From: RHLJ01 sp040222455
GTDB lineage: Bacteria > Bacteroidota > Rhodothermia > Balneolales > Balneolaceae
DNA: 64,000 nucleotides
Reading direction: 5' to 3'
NCBI GenBank assembly: GCA_040222455.1
Contig: JAVKDD010000014.1
Coordinates: forward strand, 1 to 64,000
Shown: one piece after another, positions 34,476 to 43,042 of the stretch
Numbering within the stretch: position 1 is the stretch's first letter
Layout: every line of letters begins with the position of its first letter
Program-made: the position numbers and the translations under genes
The notes under the pieces: model-generated
What the model was told of the DNA's origin: nothing
The model's database searches: none
The model's input: the letters and a program-made list of their open reading frames with translations, nothing else

Positions 34476-37292
34476 TTAATTTTTCCCTAAGTACTCTTTT
34501 AAAAACTGACCTGTATAACTATTCTTTACTTCTATAATTTCTTCCGGAGTTCCTTCTGCAACAATTTGTCCACCGCCGAAACCGCCTTCAGGCCCAACAT
34601 CAATAATCCAGTCAGCACATTTAATTACATCCAAATTATGCTCAATAATAATCACTGAGTGTCCTGAAGTAACCAGCTCATTAAATGCGTCGAGAAGCTT
34701 AGCAACATCTTCAAAATGAAGCCCGGTTGTAGGCTCATCGAAAAAGTAAATGGTATGTTCCGAATTTCTTTTACTAAGAAAACGTGCAAGTTTTACACGC
34801 TGAGCTTCCCCACCTGAAAGGGTAGTGGCACTTTGACCAAGTTTCAAATAACCTAATCCTACACCCTCGAGTGGCTGCAATTTATTTATGATGGTAGTTT
34901 CATCTACAAAAAACTCAATGGCTTCAGAAATTGGCATTTCAAGTACATCGTGAATACTTTGTCCACGATACTTAACATTTAAAATATCTTTCCTAAAACG
35001 CGCCCCATTGCAAACTTCGCAGGTTAGTTCGATATCTGCCATAAATTGCATTTCGATTTTCTGGACGCCTTCACCTTGACAAGTTTCACATCGTCCACCA
35101 GGCACATTAAAAGAAAAATGACCCGGAGTGTAACCCATAATCTTAGCTTGCCGGGTGTTCGAAAACACATCTCTGATACCATCAAATGCCTTGGTGTATG
35201 TGGCGGGGTTTGAGCGTGAAGAACGGCCAATTGGACTTTGATCTACCATTTCTACATTGTGAATACTACTCATCCCCGATAAATCACGGAATCGCCCCAC
35301 TTTCTGATTATAAGACCCAATATGCTTCCGAATACCACCATATAGCGTGTCATGTACCAGCGTAGATTTCCCCGATCCTGAAACGCCCGTTACCACTGTT
35401 AAAAGCCCTAAAGGAAATTCAACATCTACATTTTTGAGATTGTGCTCACTAGCGCCCTTCAACGAAATTACCTTGCCATTTCCTTTGCGCCTTTTCTTGG
35501 GGATTTCTATTTCCTTTCTATGGCTAAGAAACTTTCCTGTTAAAGAATCTGATTTCAATAGCTCTTTATAGGCACCATGAAAAACTACTTCACCGCCATG
35601 AACTCCTGCAAATGGGCCAATATCGATAATATTATCGGCAGCTTTCATCATTTCGGGATCGTGTTCAACTACTAAAACAGTATTCCCAATATCTCTCAGC
35701 GATTCCAAAATCTTAATCAATCGATCATTATCGCGCGGATGAAGACCAATTGTTGGCTCATCAAGAACATACATACTCCCAATTAATGAACTTCCTAAAG
35801 CGTTTGCCAAGCTAATTCTTTGTGCTTCTCCTCCGCTTAAGGTGTTTGCGAGTCGATCTAATGTGAGGTAGTCCAATCCAACTTCATCCAGATATTTGAG
35901 TCGCTTTTGGATTTCGTACAGGATTTGCCCCGCAACTTCATTATCGAACTCTGTAAGCTCCAGTTTATCAAAATATTCTCGAGCGTGACCAATCGTAAGT
36001 TCCGAAACCTCACCAACATGCATATCGCCAACTTTAACGTAATGTGAGTCTTTCCGAACTCTGTACCCTTCACACTCGGGACATCTGCTGTAGCCCCGAT
36101 ATCGCGAATAAAGTACACGCATGTGCACTTTATATGTTTGAGATTTGATCTCATCAAAAAAATTCCAAATCCCAAGATATTCATCTTTTCCTTTCCAGAT
36201 AATTTTCTTCACTTCTTTAGAAAGCTCAGAATAAGGAACATCTATGGGAATTTTTTCTCGGGCAGCTACTCGAATTAAGTCTTTTAAGTTTGCGCTGAAT
36301 TTTGGTGAATCGAAGGGTGCAATGGCATTATTTCGGAGACTTTTATCATGATCGGGGATAACTAAATCTTCATCTATTCCTGCAACACGTCCAAAACCTT
36401 CACATTTTGGGCAAGCGCCAAAGGGATTATTAAATGAAAACATCTGAGGTGTAGGCTCAGCGAACTCCATTCCATCCATTTCAAACCGTTCGCTAAACGG
36501 AAGTTCTTCCCCGCCCCTCATTTTAATAGAGCTTCTTCCTGCGCCTTCACGAAAAGCTGTTTCCAAAGAATCCGCTATTCTACTAATGGTAGCTTCATCA
36601 TCTTTCAAAACTAATCGATCTACCAGCACTCGATAGTGGTCGGCTTTAAATTTCTTTAAATCGGGTTCATCAGAAGTTAAATCTAAAACACTTTCATCGT
36701 TTAGCTTTAGTAATCGGTTAAGTCCTTTCTCTTTTAAAACCCGAAGTTCTTCCCCAACTTTCTTTTTATCGTGATGTGGAATAGGAAACAACACATAAAA
36801 CCGATCGCCTTCCTTTTGACTCTCAAATAGCTCTTTTATTGCGGTTCTAGGGGAATCTTTTTTTACTCTTTTACCTGAAACCGGCGAATATGTGATTCCA
36901 ACTCGTGCAAATAATAATCGTAGATAATCATAGATTTCGGTAGTTGTTCCAACCGTAGACCGCGGGTTGTTACTTGTGGTCTTTTGTTGAATGGCCATTG
37001 CCGGAGAAATACCTTGCATGAAGTCTACATCCGGTTTATCCATTCTTTCCAGAAACTGTCGGGCATAACTTGAAAGACTTTCTACATATCTACGTTGACC
37101 TTCTGCATAAATCGTATCGAAAGCCAGGCTGGATTTCCCTGATCCCGAAACCCCAGTAACAACCGTAAGTTTATTTCGGGGGATCTCGACGTCAATATTT
37201 TTAAGATTATGTGTACGGGCACCCTTAACAATAATTGGTCTATCTTTATCGATCTCAGTAGGTTTTTGGGTTCCGTTTTTAATGTTCGCCAT
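34476..37292 (-). CDS. uvrA: UvrABC excision nuclease subunit A
   Basis: 938 residues, full length. Damage-recognition ATPase of nucleotide excision repair. Both ABC halves are complete: Walker A 'GVSGSGKSSLAFDT' at about 47-60 and 'GVSGSGKSTLVHDTL' at about 655; signature 'LSGGEAQRISLA' and 'LSGGEAQRVKLA'. Zinc-binding pairs 'CPKCEGFG', 'CPECEGYR', 'CETCQGEG' and 'CEVCNGAR' are present. I saw no convincing SOS box in the 200-bp upstream region. Confidence 0.97.
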   Translation of the reverse strand: MANIKNGTQKPTEIDKDRPIIVKGARTHNLKNIDVEIPRNKLTVVTGVSGSGKSSLAFDTIYAEGQRRYVESLSSYARQFLERMDKPDVDFMQGISPAMAIQQKTTSNNPRSTVGTTTEIYDYLRLLFARVGITYSPVSGKRVKKDSPRTAIKELFESQKEGDRFYVLFPIPHHDKKKVGEELRVLKEKGLNRLLKLNDESVLDLTSDEPDLKKFKADHYRVLVDRLVLKDDEATISRIADSLETAFREGAGRSSIKMRGGEELPFSERFEMDGMEFAEPTPQMFSFNNPFGACPKCEGFGRVAGIDEDLVIPDHDKSLRNNAIAPFDSPKFSANLKDLIRVAAREKIPIDVPYSELSKEVKKIIWKGKDEYLGIWNFFDEIKSQTYKVHMRVLYSRYRGYSRCPECEGYRVRKDSHYVKVGDMHVGEVSELTIGHAREYFDKLELTEFDNEVAGQILYEIQKRLKYLDEVGLDYLTLDRLANTLSGGEAQRISLANALGSSLIGSMYVLDEPTIGLHPRDNDRLIKILESLRDIGNTVLVVEHDPEMMKAADNIIDIGPFAGVHGGEVVFHGAYKELLKSDSLTGKFLSHRKEIEIPKKRRKGNGKVISLKGASEHNLKNVDVEFPLGLLTVVTGVSGSGKSTLVHDTLYGGIRKHIGSYNQKVGRFRDLSGMSSIHNVEMVDQSPIGRSSRSNPATYTKAFDGIRDVFSNTRQAKIMGYTPGHFSFNVPGGRCETCQGEGVQKIEMQFMADIELTCEVCNGARFRKDILNVKYRGQSIHDVLEMPISEAIEFFVDETTIINKLQPLEGVGLGYLKLGQSATTLSGGEAQRVKLARFLSKRNSEHTIYFFDEPTTGLHFEDVAKLLDAFNELVTSGHSVIIIEHNLDVIKCADWIIDVGPEGGFGGGQIVAEGTPEEIIEVKNSYTGQFLKEYLGKN

Positions 37293-37490
37293 GCGTGATT
37301 TTTTGGAAATATCCGAATCTGGAATATACTGCTTTTGAAAGAGCTTCCCGAAGGAGTTTGCTTAAAAAATTTTAGACGCTATTAGTTCCAGAAGTTTTTA
37401 CTCTATTCTTCAAAGCTGGAATTGACTGTATCTTTTTATAGATCAAATCGTAATTTTTCGGCGAACAATTATAGCTAAACCAATTTCCTC

Positions 37491-38054
37491 ATGTATACCA
37501 ACGAATATTACCGCTCTCAATATTCTTCCAATCTTGAGACACTCTCAAGTATTCTTCAAAATACTGATCATACCCTGATAAATACTGTTCCTGCTCCTGG
37601 TAAATGGTGTATTGGTGAGATCGTGGACCACCTAATTATCACCGGAATTAAATATGCTGTGGTTTTAGAAGAAAAGTTAAGCGGTGATTTAGCGTTGCTA
37701 AAAAAAGGTGCAGGTCCATATTCACATCCTTTTTTGATGCGACAATTTATTAAAATTGTGAGCCCAGAGTATCAACGAAACATGCCCACCATTAAACCTT
37801 TTGAACCTCACGATCATAAGAACTTTGAAAAAGAGTCTCTTCTGAAACAGTTTGAAATGTTGAATAACCGATTCCTTAAGTTGATTGATCTTGCTGATAA
37901 ACATCAACTTGATTTGGGGAAAATCAAAGTGGGAAACCCAATTTACCCAATCTGGAAAATGCCCATTAGTGGGTGCTTAGCACTTAATGAAGCACACCAA
38001 AGGCGCCATTTTGGGCAAATAGAGAGGATACTAGAATCTGCAGCTTCTGATTAA
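37491..38054 (+). CDS. DinB superfamily (DinB_2) protein
   Basis: 187 residues, a four-helix bundle. 'PAPGKWCIGEIVDHLIITG' contains the first metal-ligand His, and 'LNEAHQRRHFGQIERI' the last two (HxxxH), a typical DinB/YfiT metal triad; the middle ligand is probably in 'PFEPHDHKNFE'. Such proteins are often thiol- or damage-related hydrolase-like enzymes with unknown substrates. It is divergent from uvrA (198 nt). Confidence 0.75.
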   Translation: MYTNEYYRSQYSSNLETLSSILQNTDHTLINTVPAPGKWCIGEIVDHLIITGIKYAVVLEEKLSGDLALLKKGAGPYSHPFLMRQFIKIVSPEYQRNMPTIKPFEPHDHKNFEKESLLKQFEMLNNRFLKLIDLADKHQLDLGKIKVGNPIYPIWKMPISGCLALNEAHQRRHFGQIERILESAASD

Positions 38055-38103
38055 TATTCTTAACAAAGCGATAGGTTGGATTTATGATTTTATCTCTGAT
38101 GAA

Positions 38104-38415
38104 ATGTTCATTAATAGTATGTTAGGTACATTGGGAATTTTTAAAAACATATCTATACCGATTGGGATTTTGATGATTTTCTTTCTATCAAAAGTAAGTT
38201 TGTCAATAAAATCTTACACCGAATTGTATAGAGAAGGTATTATACTTGAACCATGTTGTCTTGATATAACTTTTGGGGTAAGTTTTATAATTATTTTATC
38301 AGGAATTGTGGCAGCGATTTACTGTATTAGAAAAAAATTAAATAATACTCAGAATAAGTTTGGTCTTTTACTTTGTACAATAAGTCTAATCTACCTTTTA
38401 CTACTTGTCGTGTAA
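38104..38415 (+). CDS. Hypothetical three-helix membrane protein
   Basis: 103 residues with three hydrophobic helices (about 12-32, 56-76 and 83-103) and two Cys ('PCCLDI'). No family recognised. Start uncertain, since another ATG lies six codons on and there is no obvious ribosome-binding site. It is the first of three small plus-strand membrane-protein genes between uvrA and comEC, each followed by structured non-coding DNA, and it is followed by repeat copy 1. Confidence 0.5.
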   Translation: MFINSMLGTLGIFKNISIPIGILMIFFLSKVSLSIKSYTELYREGIILEPCCLDITFGVSFIIILSGIVAAIYCIRKKLNNTQNKFGLLLCTISLIYLLLLVV

Positions 38416-38460
38416 ATTTGCTAACAATCGTTTCCAGTCGGACTCGGTTCAGGGCTTCCT

Positions 38461-38655
38461 TTCATTCGTAATTGACCCACCCCTTGTTCCCCTCCACGGA
38501 GGGGAAACGTTTTAAGGAGCTTATTTTAAGTTCAAGGATCTTTCCTCTTCTTGAAAAAAAAACCCTTATTGAGTTAGTTTCGAAAAAACTTTCTGAGTCT
38601 TCCTCTCCGCGGAGAGGAAACAAAGGAGAGGGGCTGGCGTCAGTATTACTTATGC
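38461..38655. repeat. Palindromic repeat element, copy 1
   Basis: A 46-bp left module (38470-38515), identical to the one at 39664-39709, contains a perfect TTCCCCTCC/GGAGGGGAA palindrome (38487-38506). An 84-bp spacer follows. The right module has a 20-bp perfect palindrome with arms TTCCTCTCC/GGAGAGGAA (38600-38619), then 'ACAAAGGAGAGGGG' and a tail ending TACTTATGC. On the minus strand, bases left of the element read T-N-E-R-K-P then stop, a remnant of the DUF559 start M-T-E-R-K-P. The plus-strand frame through it (38472-38873) looks like repeat translation, not a gene. Confidence 0.85.
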
Positions 38656-38796
38656 CGCTCTTTAGACAGATTAATAGAGTTCTAGTATCTTTGGTTCTAG
38701 ATAGCGTTCAAAACGAAATGATTAGCTGGATTTATTATCTTAGAAGCGATAAAATGTTCGTCCCTAATCTCTTATTCCAATTAAGTACATTCAAAA

Positions 38797-39213
38797 ATGA
38801 TGAAAAAGATTCCAATTGTATTATGGATTTTTCAATTGGTAACAGCTCTAATTATAGCTTTCAATCTGTTTAGTCTGTTCCTTTATTTCGGTGCTTTATT
38901 TGAATCAGTAATATTAAAAAATATAATGGGAACTGTCTTCAATTCAATTATTTTACTTGCTGGCTTGTATTTAATAATTGGTATTTGGAAAAGAAATAGA
39001 ACTGCTAGAATTGGTACTTTGATTTATTCTTATGGCCTTTTCTTTTTCTCTTTAGTTTTTTTCGTAGTAGCCTGTATTTATTACACACCAGCAGAAATTG
39101 AAACTCAATATCGAATTTCAAACATTATCATATATTCCATTTTGGGACTAATAATTTTAGCTCTGCCAATCAGTATTCAAAAATCAGAAAAGGTTCGTGA
39201 ATATTTTCAGTAA
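38797..39213 (+). CDS. Hypothetical four-helix membrane protein
   Basis: 138 residues with four hydrophobic helices (about 7-30, 40-64, 74-95 and 107-128), basic loop 'IWKRNRTARIG' and a charged C-terminus 'QKSEKVREYFQ'. No family recognised; topology is like many small accessory membrane proteins. Either ATG 38797 or 38800 could be used. It lies between repeat copies 1 and 2, where a DUF559 gene might once have been. Confidence 0.55.
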   Translation: MMKKIPIVLWIFQLVTALIIAFNLFSLFLYFGALFESVILKNIMGTVFNSIILLAGLYLIIGIWKRNRTARIGTLIYSYGLFFFSLVFFVVACIYYTPAEIETQYRISNIIIYSILGLIILALPISIQKSEKVREYFQ

Positions 39214-39353
39214 ACATTGGCAAAATAAACGTTTCAAACTGATCCGTCTGCTGGCGGATTTGGAACTTTAATAATAAAAATCAGACTCGCCGCCCTGTCT
39301 GCCGATAAGCAGGTTAAACGCTGGGTCATTATGGCTCCTAACTATCGAAAAAT
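39214..39353 (+). other. Structured spacer, possibly attC-like
   Basis: After the 138-residue gene, 'AACGTTTCAAACTGATCCG' is followed by TCTGCTGG and then 'CGGATTTGGAAC', so ATCCG/CGGAT pair perfectly (about 39241-39260) and TTCAAA/TTTGGAA extend the stem imperfectly. The spacer ends 'CTCCTAACTATCG'. A similar 'GCTAACAATCGTTTCCAGTC' follows the 103-residue gene at 38419. This resembles the inner arms of integron cassette attachment sites, but the matching GTTRRRY end was not found. Confidence 0.25.
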
Positions 39354-39569
39354 ATGAATGGCTTTATGGGCGGGGTCTTACTTAGACTTATAGGTGCTTC
39401 TGTTGTTTGGTTATCTAATCTAGTTAAACATGCCTTTTTTGGTAATAAGAAAAAGACTTTTAGTGAACTTCTTGAACCTACAGAGAATAAATTCAACAAC
39501 AATTCTGTAAATTTTCTACTAGGGATAATTGTTGTGCTCTTATTATTTGTTTTTATCTATGTTCTTTAA
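39354..39569 (+). CDS. Hypothetical small membrane protein
   Basis: 71 residues with a hydrophobic N-terminal half ('MGGVLLRLIGASVVWLSNLV'), a Lys-rich middle ('GNKKKTFSEL') and a C-terminal helix 'FLLGIIVVLLLFVFIYVL'. Two membrane segments with a cytosolic loop are likely. No family recognised. It ends about 95 bp before repeat copy 2. The clean hydropathy pattern supports it as a real gene, but its small size leaves doubt. Confidence 0.45.
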   Translation: MNGFMGGVLLRLIGASVVWLSNLVKHAFFGNKKKTFSELLEPTENKFNNNSVNFLLGIIVVLLLFVFIYVL

Positions 39570-39652
39570 TGCACGCTATAAAAAGTGTTTTTCAAGTAGA
39601 CCAGAACAGTGAGTCCAATTTAGATTAGACCTAGAACGCTACCCTGTTCTTT

Positions 39653-40012
39653 CTTTAAGTCACAATTGACCCACCCCTTGTTCCCCTCCACGGAGGGGAA
39701 ACGTTTTAATGTGTTTCTTTTTAGTTATATGGTCTTTCTTCTTCTCAAAAAAGGACACTCCTTGAGTTAGTTAGATATAAAATTACTGCTTTTTCCTCCG
39801 TTTAGGGGAAACGTTTTAAAATATATCTTACCAAAATAAACGTGTGATCTCCTGTTTGGTGACGGAATCGTTTTACTGTGTTTCTTGCTAAATCGATGAT
39901 CTTAACTCTTTCATGTGGAAACTCCATGAATTAGTTTCGAGAAAACTTTCTGAGTCTTCTTCTCCGCGGAGAGGAAACAAAGGATAGGGATAAGGGGCCG
40001 TACTACTTATGC
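39653..40012. repeat. Palindromic repeat element, copy 2 (expanded)
   Basis: The left module 39664-39709 is identical to copy 1 over 46 bp. The spacer holds an extra degenerate left module (39792-39838, with 'GGGGAAACGTTTTAAAAT'). The right module from about 39928 matches copy 1 over about 85 bp, including 'AACTTTCTGAGTCTTC', the GGAGAGGAA palindrome and the terminal TACTTATGC. The TTA in that tail (40007-40009) is the stop codon of the DUF559 gene. On the minus strand, bases left of the left module again resemble the DUF559 start codons (V-T-stop-R-K). Confidence 0.85.
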
Positions 40013-40378
40013 ATTCTTAATCAACCACTTCTCAATTTCTAATACAACATTTTCTGTATACTTTTTTGCATCCGATTCGGAAAATCTTAAAAAAGTAATC
40101 CCAAGTGATTCTAGTTTTTTCTGGCGTGCTTTATCATATTCTTGTTTGTAATAATGGCTACTTCCATCAATTTCTATCGCCAACATGCATTCCTTACAGT
40201 AGAAGTCAATTATAAAACTTCCAACTGGGCGCTGTCGCCTAAATTCAAATCCCAACACTTTCTTCCCTCGAAGGGCACTCCACATTGCTCGTTCTCCAGG
40301 TGTTGAGCGTTTTCGTAATTTTCGTGCTTTTTCTATTAAATCTTTTCTATATGGAAGTATTGGTTTTCTTTCAGTCAT
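40007..40378 (-). CDS. DUF559 (Vsr-like) endonuclease-domain protein
   Basis: 123 residues, the usual DUF559 length. A PD-(D/E)xK-type nuclease fold related to very-short-patch repair endonuclease: 'RKLRKRSTPGERAMWSALRG', 'FEFRRQRPVGSFIIDFYC' (catalytic Asp) and 'LAIEIDGSSHYY' (ExD). The biochemical role of DUF559 proteins is unknown. Its start codon touches repeat copy 3 and its stop codon lies inside the end of repeat copy 2, so the gene exactly fills the space between two repeats. Remnants of the same N-terminus adjoin the two other left modules. Confidence 0.85.
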   Translation of the reverse strand: MTERKPILPYRKDLIEKARKLRKRSTPGERAMWSALRGKKVLGFEFRRQRPVGSFIIDFYCKECMLAIEIDGSSHYYKQEYDKARQKKLESLGITFLRFSESDAKKYTENVVLEIEKWLIKNA

Positions 40379-40545
40379 AATTGACCCTCCCCTTGTTCCC
40401 CTCCGTGGAGGGGAAACTTTTTAAATTATATCTTACCAAAATAAACGAGTCTTCCCCAGCTTGGTGAGGGAAACGTTTTAAAATGCATCTTGTCATAATC
40501 AACGCGTGTTCCTCTCCCTGGGAGAGGAAACAAAGGAGTGGGTTG
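40371..40545. repeat. Palindromic repeat element, copy 3
   Basis: The left module 40379-40424 differs from copies 1 and 2 at about four of 46 positions, including a swapped centre (GT for AC) that keeps the palindrome intact. It has an 84-bp spacer, the same length as in copy 1 but different in sequence, carrying another degenerate left module near 40451-40485. The right module has TTCCTCTCCC/GGGAGAGGAA arms (40509-40529) followed by 'ACAAAGGAGTGGG'. The element ends about 20 bp before the comEC stop. Confidence 0.8.
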
Positions 40546-40563
40546 GTATGGTTTTCTTTTTTT

Positions 40564-42969
40564 TCATTCCCACTCCTCTCTCCAAATCTTCATTCCATCC
40601 GATCCAAAAATCAATGCTTTATCTCGACTAGTAAAATAGAGTTCCGTTCCAGTTTCTTGAATTCGAAGAACTGCTTCGGGATGTGGGTGTTTAAAACGGT
40701 TCCGTTCGGCTAGTGAAACGACGGCTATTTCTGGTGTTACTTTATTTAGAAATTCTATTTCAGAACTTGTTCTACTTCCGTGATGCCCTACTTTCAAAAA
40801 ATCGGTGTCCAGTAAATCCCCATAATTTTCAATGAGCCTTTTTTCTTGATCTTCCCCCGCGTCACCAGTAAACAAAAACTCTGATTCTCCATAAACTATA
40901 TTTAGAACAATGGAGTGTTGGTTTGGATCGCTATTGAATTTCTGCCCTTCTGGACCAAGTACAAGTATTAATAATGAGGGATCGATTTCTATCTTATCTC
41001 CAGCTTTTATTGATTCAATTTCGATCCTTTTTGATCTGGCTAGGGCAAGATAATTTTCATATAAATTTGAATCGTACTCATATCCAGAATTGTAGATTTT
41101 CTCAATCTCAATTCCATTTATCAAACTTAAAATCCCTCCTATATGATCTGCGTGAGGATGGCTTAAAATCACTGCTTCTAACTTGTCAATACCTACCTCT
41201 TTTAAATGGGGAAGAATAATAGATTCCCCACTATCATAACCAGGGCTCCATACCCCTACATCAATCAAAATCTGTTTTCCATTTGGGGTTTCAACCAATG
41301 CCGCATCCCCTTGACCTACATCAAAAACAGTTATTTTCAATTCAGGTTTTTCAAATTTATTCATAATTCCCTCAATTTGAACAACGCCAAATAAAAGGAG
41401 TGTAATTGCAAGCCATTTCCATCGAATTTGCTGAGTTCTCCAGCTTGCAATAAAGAATATCAATGCCATCCAAAAAGGAAAAAGTAACAGGCTCGGGAGG
41501 TTTGCTTTCATCCATGCCCAATCAAGAATTGAAGAGAAATTCACAAAACGATTCATTCCAATAAGAAAAAATTCTGCTGGAACATTTAACCATGCACCTA
41601 ATGCTGGAAAAACGCTCGATACGAAGACACAAAGCAATGCAAATGGAACCACAAGTCCTAGTAAAGGAACAAAAAGTGCATTTGCTAATGGGCTTATTAA
41701 TGAGACCTCGCCAAAGTAAAATACTTGCACAGGATACAGTCCAAGTTGAACTACTATCGAAACAATAATTACCATTAAAGGTTTTGCATACCACCGAAGT
41801 CGTAGCCAATATGGAAGGGCATGTTGAATGACTGGAAGAACCAACAGAATAATTAGTACTGCCGAAAATGAAAGCTGAAATCCGACTTCAAATAATTGCG
41901 CCGGATTGATCGTCAACAGTACAATTGCAGCCACTCCGGTTAAGTTGATTGAGTTTGGAGATTTATTAAAGAGCTTACCAAAAGTCAGCAATCCCGCCAT
42001 TACTGAAGCCCGTACCACCGATGCTGAAAATCCGGTTATTCCAGCATAGCAATAGAGTATTAAAATCAACCCAGTTAAGCCAAGAACCCGGCCATATTTC
42101 TTCGACCAAAAAAATGGGATTACAAACCAAAACGGAGCAATGATAAAACCAACATGTAATCCAGAAACAGCCATTATATGTGATAATCCTGCTCTAGCGA
42201 ATGCTTGTTTTGAAGCGCCCTCCAAATCCTGCTTATAGCCTAACAGTAACGCCTTAGCTATTGGGGCAGTTTCATTATTGAAATTTCGTTCAACGAGTTT
42301 AAGTGCTTTAATTCGCCACCAATTCCAACTAAGCCTGCTTTCATTTTGTTCATGACTTATTAAGCTATCAAGTCGAACTTGAACATAGATTCCTCTTCTG
42401 TTCAAATATGATTTATAATCAAATTGATATGGGTTTCTCTTTTCTGAAATGGGAATGATTGTACCCCGGAATGAAATTTTGTCTCCTTGTTGCAATCCAG
42501 AAATTTCATCCGTCAATAATCTTGCTTCAAAAGATTCTCTGGAAATTATGTCTTCTGAAATCCAGGCTTCTTTCACAGTGATATCGGCTCTTAACTTTCC
42601 CGCAGCATTTTTCGCTGTATTTTCGACGATACCCTTTAAAACTATTTCTTGCCACGGTGAAACTTCAGCGATCTGAACAATCAATGGCTCTTCAGTTTTC
42701 TCATGAATCTGAAACCGTACCCACCCAAAAAGAAAAACTATACTCAGAAAAAAAATAGACAGTAATCTGGTAATACTGATGTTCATCAACTTATTGTTTC
42801 TCCATTCCAACAGAAGGAGAAGAAGAGCGCATGATATAAGAAGTAAGGATAGGATAAAGAGGTTTAATCCGAGCCAATTACCAGCCAGGATACCTCCAAT
42901 CAATAGAAGGGCTACTCTTATTGCTGGGTATTGAGCAAAAGGGAATCGATATGTCCATTTAGTTGACAC
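40564..42969 (-). CDS. comEC: ComEC/Rec2 DNA-uptake channel protein
   Basis: 801 residues with a GTG start at 42969 (an ATG 2 nt upstream is out of frame). N-terminal helices and the OB/DUF4131 part are followed by the Competence domain ('AFARAGLSHIMAVSGLHVGF'), more helices, and a metallo-beta-lactamase domain with 'DVGQGDAALVE' and 'SHPHADHIGG' metal motifs and 'FLKVGHHGSRTSS'. It forms the inner-membrane channel for single-stranded DNA in natural transformation. No other competence gene is adjacent. The cell may thus be able to take up DNA. Confidence 0.93.
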   Translation of the reverse strand: MSTKWTYRFPFAQYPAIRVALLLIGGILAGNWLGLNLFILSLLLISCALLLLLLEWRNNKLMNISITRLLSIFFLSIVFLFGWVRFQIHEKTEEPLIVQIAEVSPWQEIVLKGIVENTAKNAAGKLRADITVKEAWISEDIISRESFEARLLTDEISGLQQGDKISFRGTIIPISEKRNPYQFDYKSYLNRRGIYVQVRLDSLISHEQNESRLSWNWWRIKALKLVERNFNNETAPIAKALLLGYKQDLEGASKQAFARAGLSHIMAVSGLHVGFIIAPFWFVIPFFWSKKYGRVLGLTGLILILYCYAGITGFSASVVRASVMAGLLTFGKLFNKSPNSINLTGVAAIVLLTINPAQLFEVGFQLSFSAVLIILLVLPVIQHALPYWLRLRWYAKPLMVIIVSIVVQLGLYPVQVFYFGEVSLISPLANALFVPLLGLVVPFALLCVFVSSVFPALGAWLNVPAEFFLIGMNRFVNFSSILDWAWMKANLPSLLLFPFWMALIFFIASWRTQQIRWKWLAITLLLFGVVQIEGIMNKFEKPELKITVFDVGQGDAALVETPNGKQILIDVGVWSPGYDSGESIILPHLKEVGIDKLEAVILSHPHADHIGGILSLINGIEIEKIYNSGYEYDSNLYENYLALARSKRIEIESIKAGDKIEIDPSLLILVLGPEGQKFNSDPNQHSIVLNIVYGESEFLFTGDAGEDQEKRLIENYGDLLDTDFLKVGHHGSRTSSEIEFLNKVTPEIAVVSLAERNRFKHPHPEAVLRIQETGTELYFTSRDKALIFGSDGMKIWREEWE

Positions 42970-43042
42970 ATAAAGTGAGACCTATTTTCAACCCATTCCT
43001 TACAAAAAAATTTGTTGGCTAAATTTTCTCAACTTTTATGAA

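Noticed and set aside
37293..37490. SOS box ahead of uvrA
   Set aside because: No CTGTN8ACAG-like or other convincing palindrome was seen in the upstream region.
38472..38873. 133-residue plus-strand open frame through the repeat region
   Set aside because: It is mostly translated repeat modules ('LFPSTEGKRF', 'SSSPRRGNKGEG') and overlaps the better 138-residue membrane-protein gene; it has no consistent protein character.
38470..40550. CRISPR array
   Set aside because: The repeats are few, unevenly spaced, long and palindromic, with genes between them and no cas genes; they are not CRISPR repeats.
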